Assembly: GCA_017937095.1 (NCBI GenBank)
Contig: JAGBEG010000017.1
Coordinates: 289,866 to 353,865 of the forward strand
Origin: Roseburia sp.
GTDB taxonomy: Bacteria; Bacillota; Clostridia; Lachnospirales; Lachnospiraceae
Reading direction: 5' to 3'
DNA: 64,000 nt
Part shown: positions 62,889 to 64,000 of the stretch, one piece after another
Numbering within the stretch: the stretch's first letter is position 1
How the letters are laid out: each line of letters begins with the position of its first letter
Notes under the pieces: generated by a model
The model's input: the letters and a program-made list of their open reading frames with translations, nothing else
What the model was told of the DNA's origin: nothing
Databases searched by the model: none
Program-made: the position numbers and the translations under genes

Positions 62889-63740
62889 ATGAGAACGGTA
62901 AAGGAAGTTGCAGAATTGACAGGTATCAGCGTGCGCACGCTTCATTACTACGATGAAATCGGGCTGTTTCGCCCGACCAAAATCAGTGAGGCGGGATACC
63001 GGCTTTATGACGATAAAGCCCTTGAGCGTCTGCAGCAGATTTTATTTTTCCGGGAATTTGATATGCCATTAAAGGATATCAGCGCAATCATGGAGAATCC
63101 TGCCTTTGACAGAAACCAGATATTATGCAGTCAGAGGAAGATGCTGGAGGCAAAAAAAGCGCACTTAGAGCGCCTGATTAGCAGTATCGACGACATTCTG
63201 AAAGGAGAGAACAAGATGGATTTTACCGTATTTGACAAAGAAGATATAGCGTCGATGTACGATGCGCTGGTGCAGAATATGCCAAAGGAACAACGCGAAA
63301 AGCTGGCAGGGCAGTATGGCGGCATGGAAGGGTACGAGAAGCATTTTAAGGAGAATGCAGAAAGTGAGCAGGCGCAGAAGAATTATGCAAAGCTTGTGGA
63401 ATGGTATGGAACGAAGGAGGCGGTACTTGACGCTGCAGCAAATCCGGCAACCCCCCAAATTTACGCCGCATATCAGAACAGGTTGTCAGCAGTGATGAGA
63501 AAGCTGTCTGAGAAGCAGGGCGAGGATGTTCATTCGTTTGCAGTAAAGGAAATCATCGGAGAGTACGATTTTGTTTCGAAACAGCTCTACCAGATGAAGG
63601 ACATCACGGCGCTTATGCTTGAGATGGCGCAGGAATACCGCAGCAATGAGAAGATGCAGGAGGCGCAGGATGCGGTGTATGGAACAGGATTTACGGTGTA
63701 TCTTGCGGATGCGCTGGAAGCATTTTATCAGGGAAAATAA
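62889..63740 (+). CDS. MerR-family regulator with TipAS effector domain
   Basis: This 283-residue protein has an N-terminal MerR winged helix (VKEVAELTGISVRTLHYYDEIGLFRPTKISEAGYRLYDDKALERLQQILFFREFDMPL), a dimerisation helix (about residues 75-110), and a C-terminal TipAS-type antibiotic-recognition domain (about residues 140-280: YGGMEGYEKHFKENAESEQAQKNYAKLVEWYG). TipA-type proteins bind thiopeptides and activate target genes; Bacillus Mta is a multidrug-responsive relative. The ATG at 62889 follows AGGGGG; a TTG at 62883 is in frame. No target efflux gene is visible in the window apart from its own promoter. Confidence 0.92.
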   Translation: MRTVKEVAELTGISVRTLHYYDEIGLFRPTKISEAGYRLYDDKALERLQQILFFREFDMPLKDISAIMENPAFDRNQILCSQRKMLEAKKAHLERLISSIDDILKGENKMDFTVFDKEDIASMYDALVQNMPKEQREKLAGQYGGMEGYEKHFKENAESEQAQKNYAKLVEWYGTKEAVLDAAANPATPQIYAAYQNRLSAVMRKLSEKQGEDVHSFAVKEIIGEYDFVSKQLYQMKDITALMLEMAQEYRSNEKMQEAQDAVYGTGFTVYLADALEAFYQGK

Positions 63741-63820
63741 GAGCAGGGCGCTTTTCTTTCGTGGAAACGCACGCTTGCACATCCTGCCCGGCAGGGATTT
63801 TGGCTTTAGAAGTAAAGAAG

Positions 63821-63859
63821 GAAGCCCGGCGGCACGCCTTACGGTGTGCGCCGGGCTTC
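63821..63859. terminator. strong GC hairpin between convergent genes
   Basis: GAAGCCCGGCG (63821-63831) plus GCAC pair with the complementary GTGCGCCGGGCTTC (63846-63859). No T-run follows on the plus strand and only TTCTTT on the minus strand. It probably terminates one or both convergent genes. Confidence 0.6.
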
Positions 63860-63886
63860 GAGTATGTGAACAAAAGTCTGTAAATA

Positions 63887-64000
63887 CTAATCTTCTATGA
63901 TAACAACTGGGTTGAAGGCTTTCAGATAAGCTTTCAGCCCTTGCTTTACATATAACAGCACATGCCGGTGCATGTCAAGAGCAGGCGGTGGTTTCCGCCT
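63887..64000 (-). CDS. 3' end of a minus-strand gene cut by the window edge
   Basis: The minus strand is open for 37 codons from the window edge to a TAG at 63889-63887. It ends ALDMHRHVLLYVKQGLKAYL, then KAFNPVVIIED. The regular hydrophobic/basic pattern reads like a real C-terminus, and a hairpin lies just beyond the stop. Too little is present to assign a family. Confidence 0.4.
   Translation of the reverse strand, partial: RRKPPPALDMHRHVLLYVKQGLKAYLKAFNPVVIIED

Overview
The window looks like a chromosomal segment from a Firmicute, most likely a Lachnospiraceae member (Clostridia). The evidence is the gene families (AddAB, TelA/XpaC, a YesMN-type two-component pair, UppP, ABC-F), AGGAGG-type ribosome binding sites, Rho-independent terminators, a CIRCE element, and small proteins and Rpn-type nuclease/transposases of kinds common in that family. 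No rRNA, tRNA or CRISPR array was seen. There is no prophage; the only mobile-element traces are two decayed Rpn-family genes.

Layout. 1-2832: a pair of ABC exporter half-transporters, the first cut by the window edge. 2833-6253: enolase behind a long structured leader, then a second structured leader followed by an alpha/beta hydrolase and a ZIP metal transporter. 6277-7914 (minus): a membrane diguanylate cyclase. 8096-9989: a zinc-ribbon protein, a YdcF-like membrane protein and an RNase H. 10003-28541: a large pentose (L-arabinose) regulon. It holds a GntR/LacI-type AraR repressor, a GH27 glycosidase, an FGGY kinase, AraA, transaldolase, a split transketolase, AraD, aldose 1-epimerase, a YesN/YesM-type two-component system, and a complete YtfQRT-YjfF-type sugar ABC importer. 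Two identically spaced operator-like sites flank the glycosidase gene. Together these genes import the sugar, release it intracellularly, mutarotate it, convert it to xylulose 5-phosphate and pass it to the non-oxidative pentose phosphate pathway.

28663-28860 (minus) is a 65-residue protein behind what looks like a flagellar sigma-D/sigma-28 promoter. 29006-29254 holds about four tandem ~74-nt structured repeats directly upstream of addB. 29266-36659 is addBA. 36795-39071 is a three-gene cluster of poorly characterised proteins, one resembling the C-terminal part of the flagellar cap protein FliD and another carrying nine tandem octapeptides. 39331-40250 is a frameshifted Rpn-type gene. 40426-46061 is a housekeeping run: Maf, a small protein, an FAD protein, a PrsA-like foldase, a MATE transporter and UppP. 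46178-47734 is an ABC-F protein.

47737-54234 (minus) holds a BmrCD-like heterodimeric exporter and a TelA/XpaC pair. htpG (minus), next to a perfect CIRCE element, diverges from a 932-residue protein with two zinc ribbons that I do not recognise. The right end holds a PdaA-like deacetylase, a truncated Rpn-type remnant, a fused acetyltransferase-kinase protein, a lipoprotein, a MerR/TipAS regulator with its 19-bp-spacer promoter, and the 3' end of a minus-strand gene.
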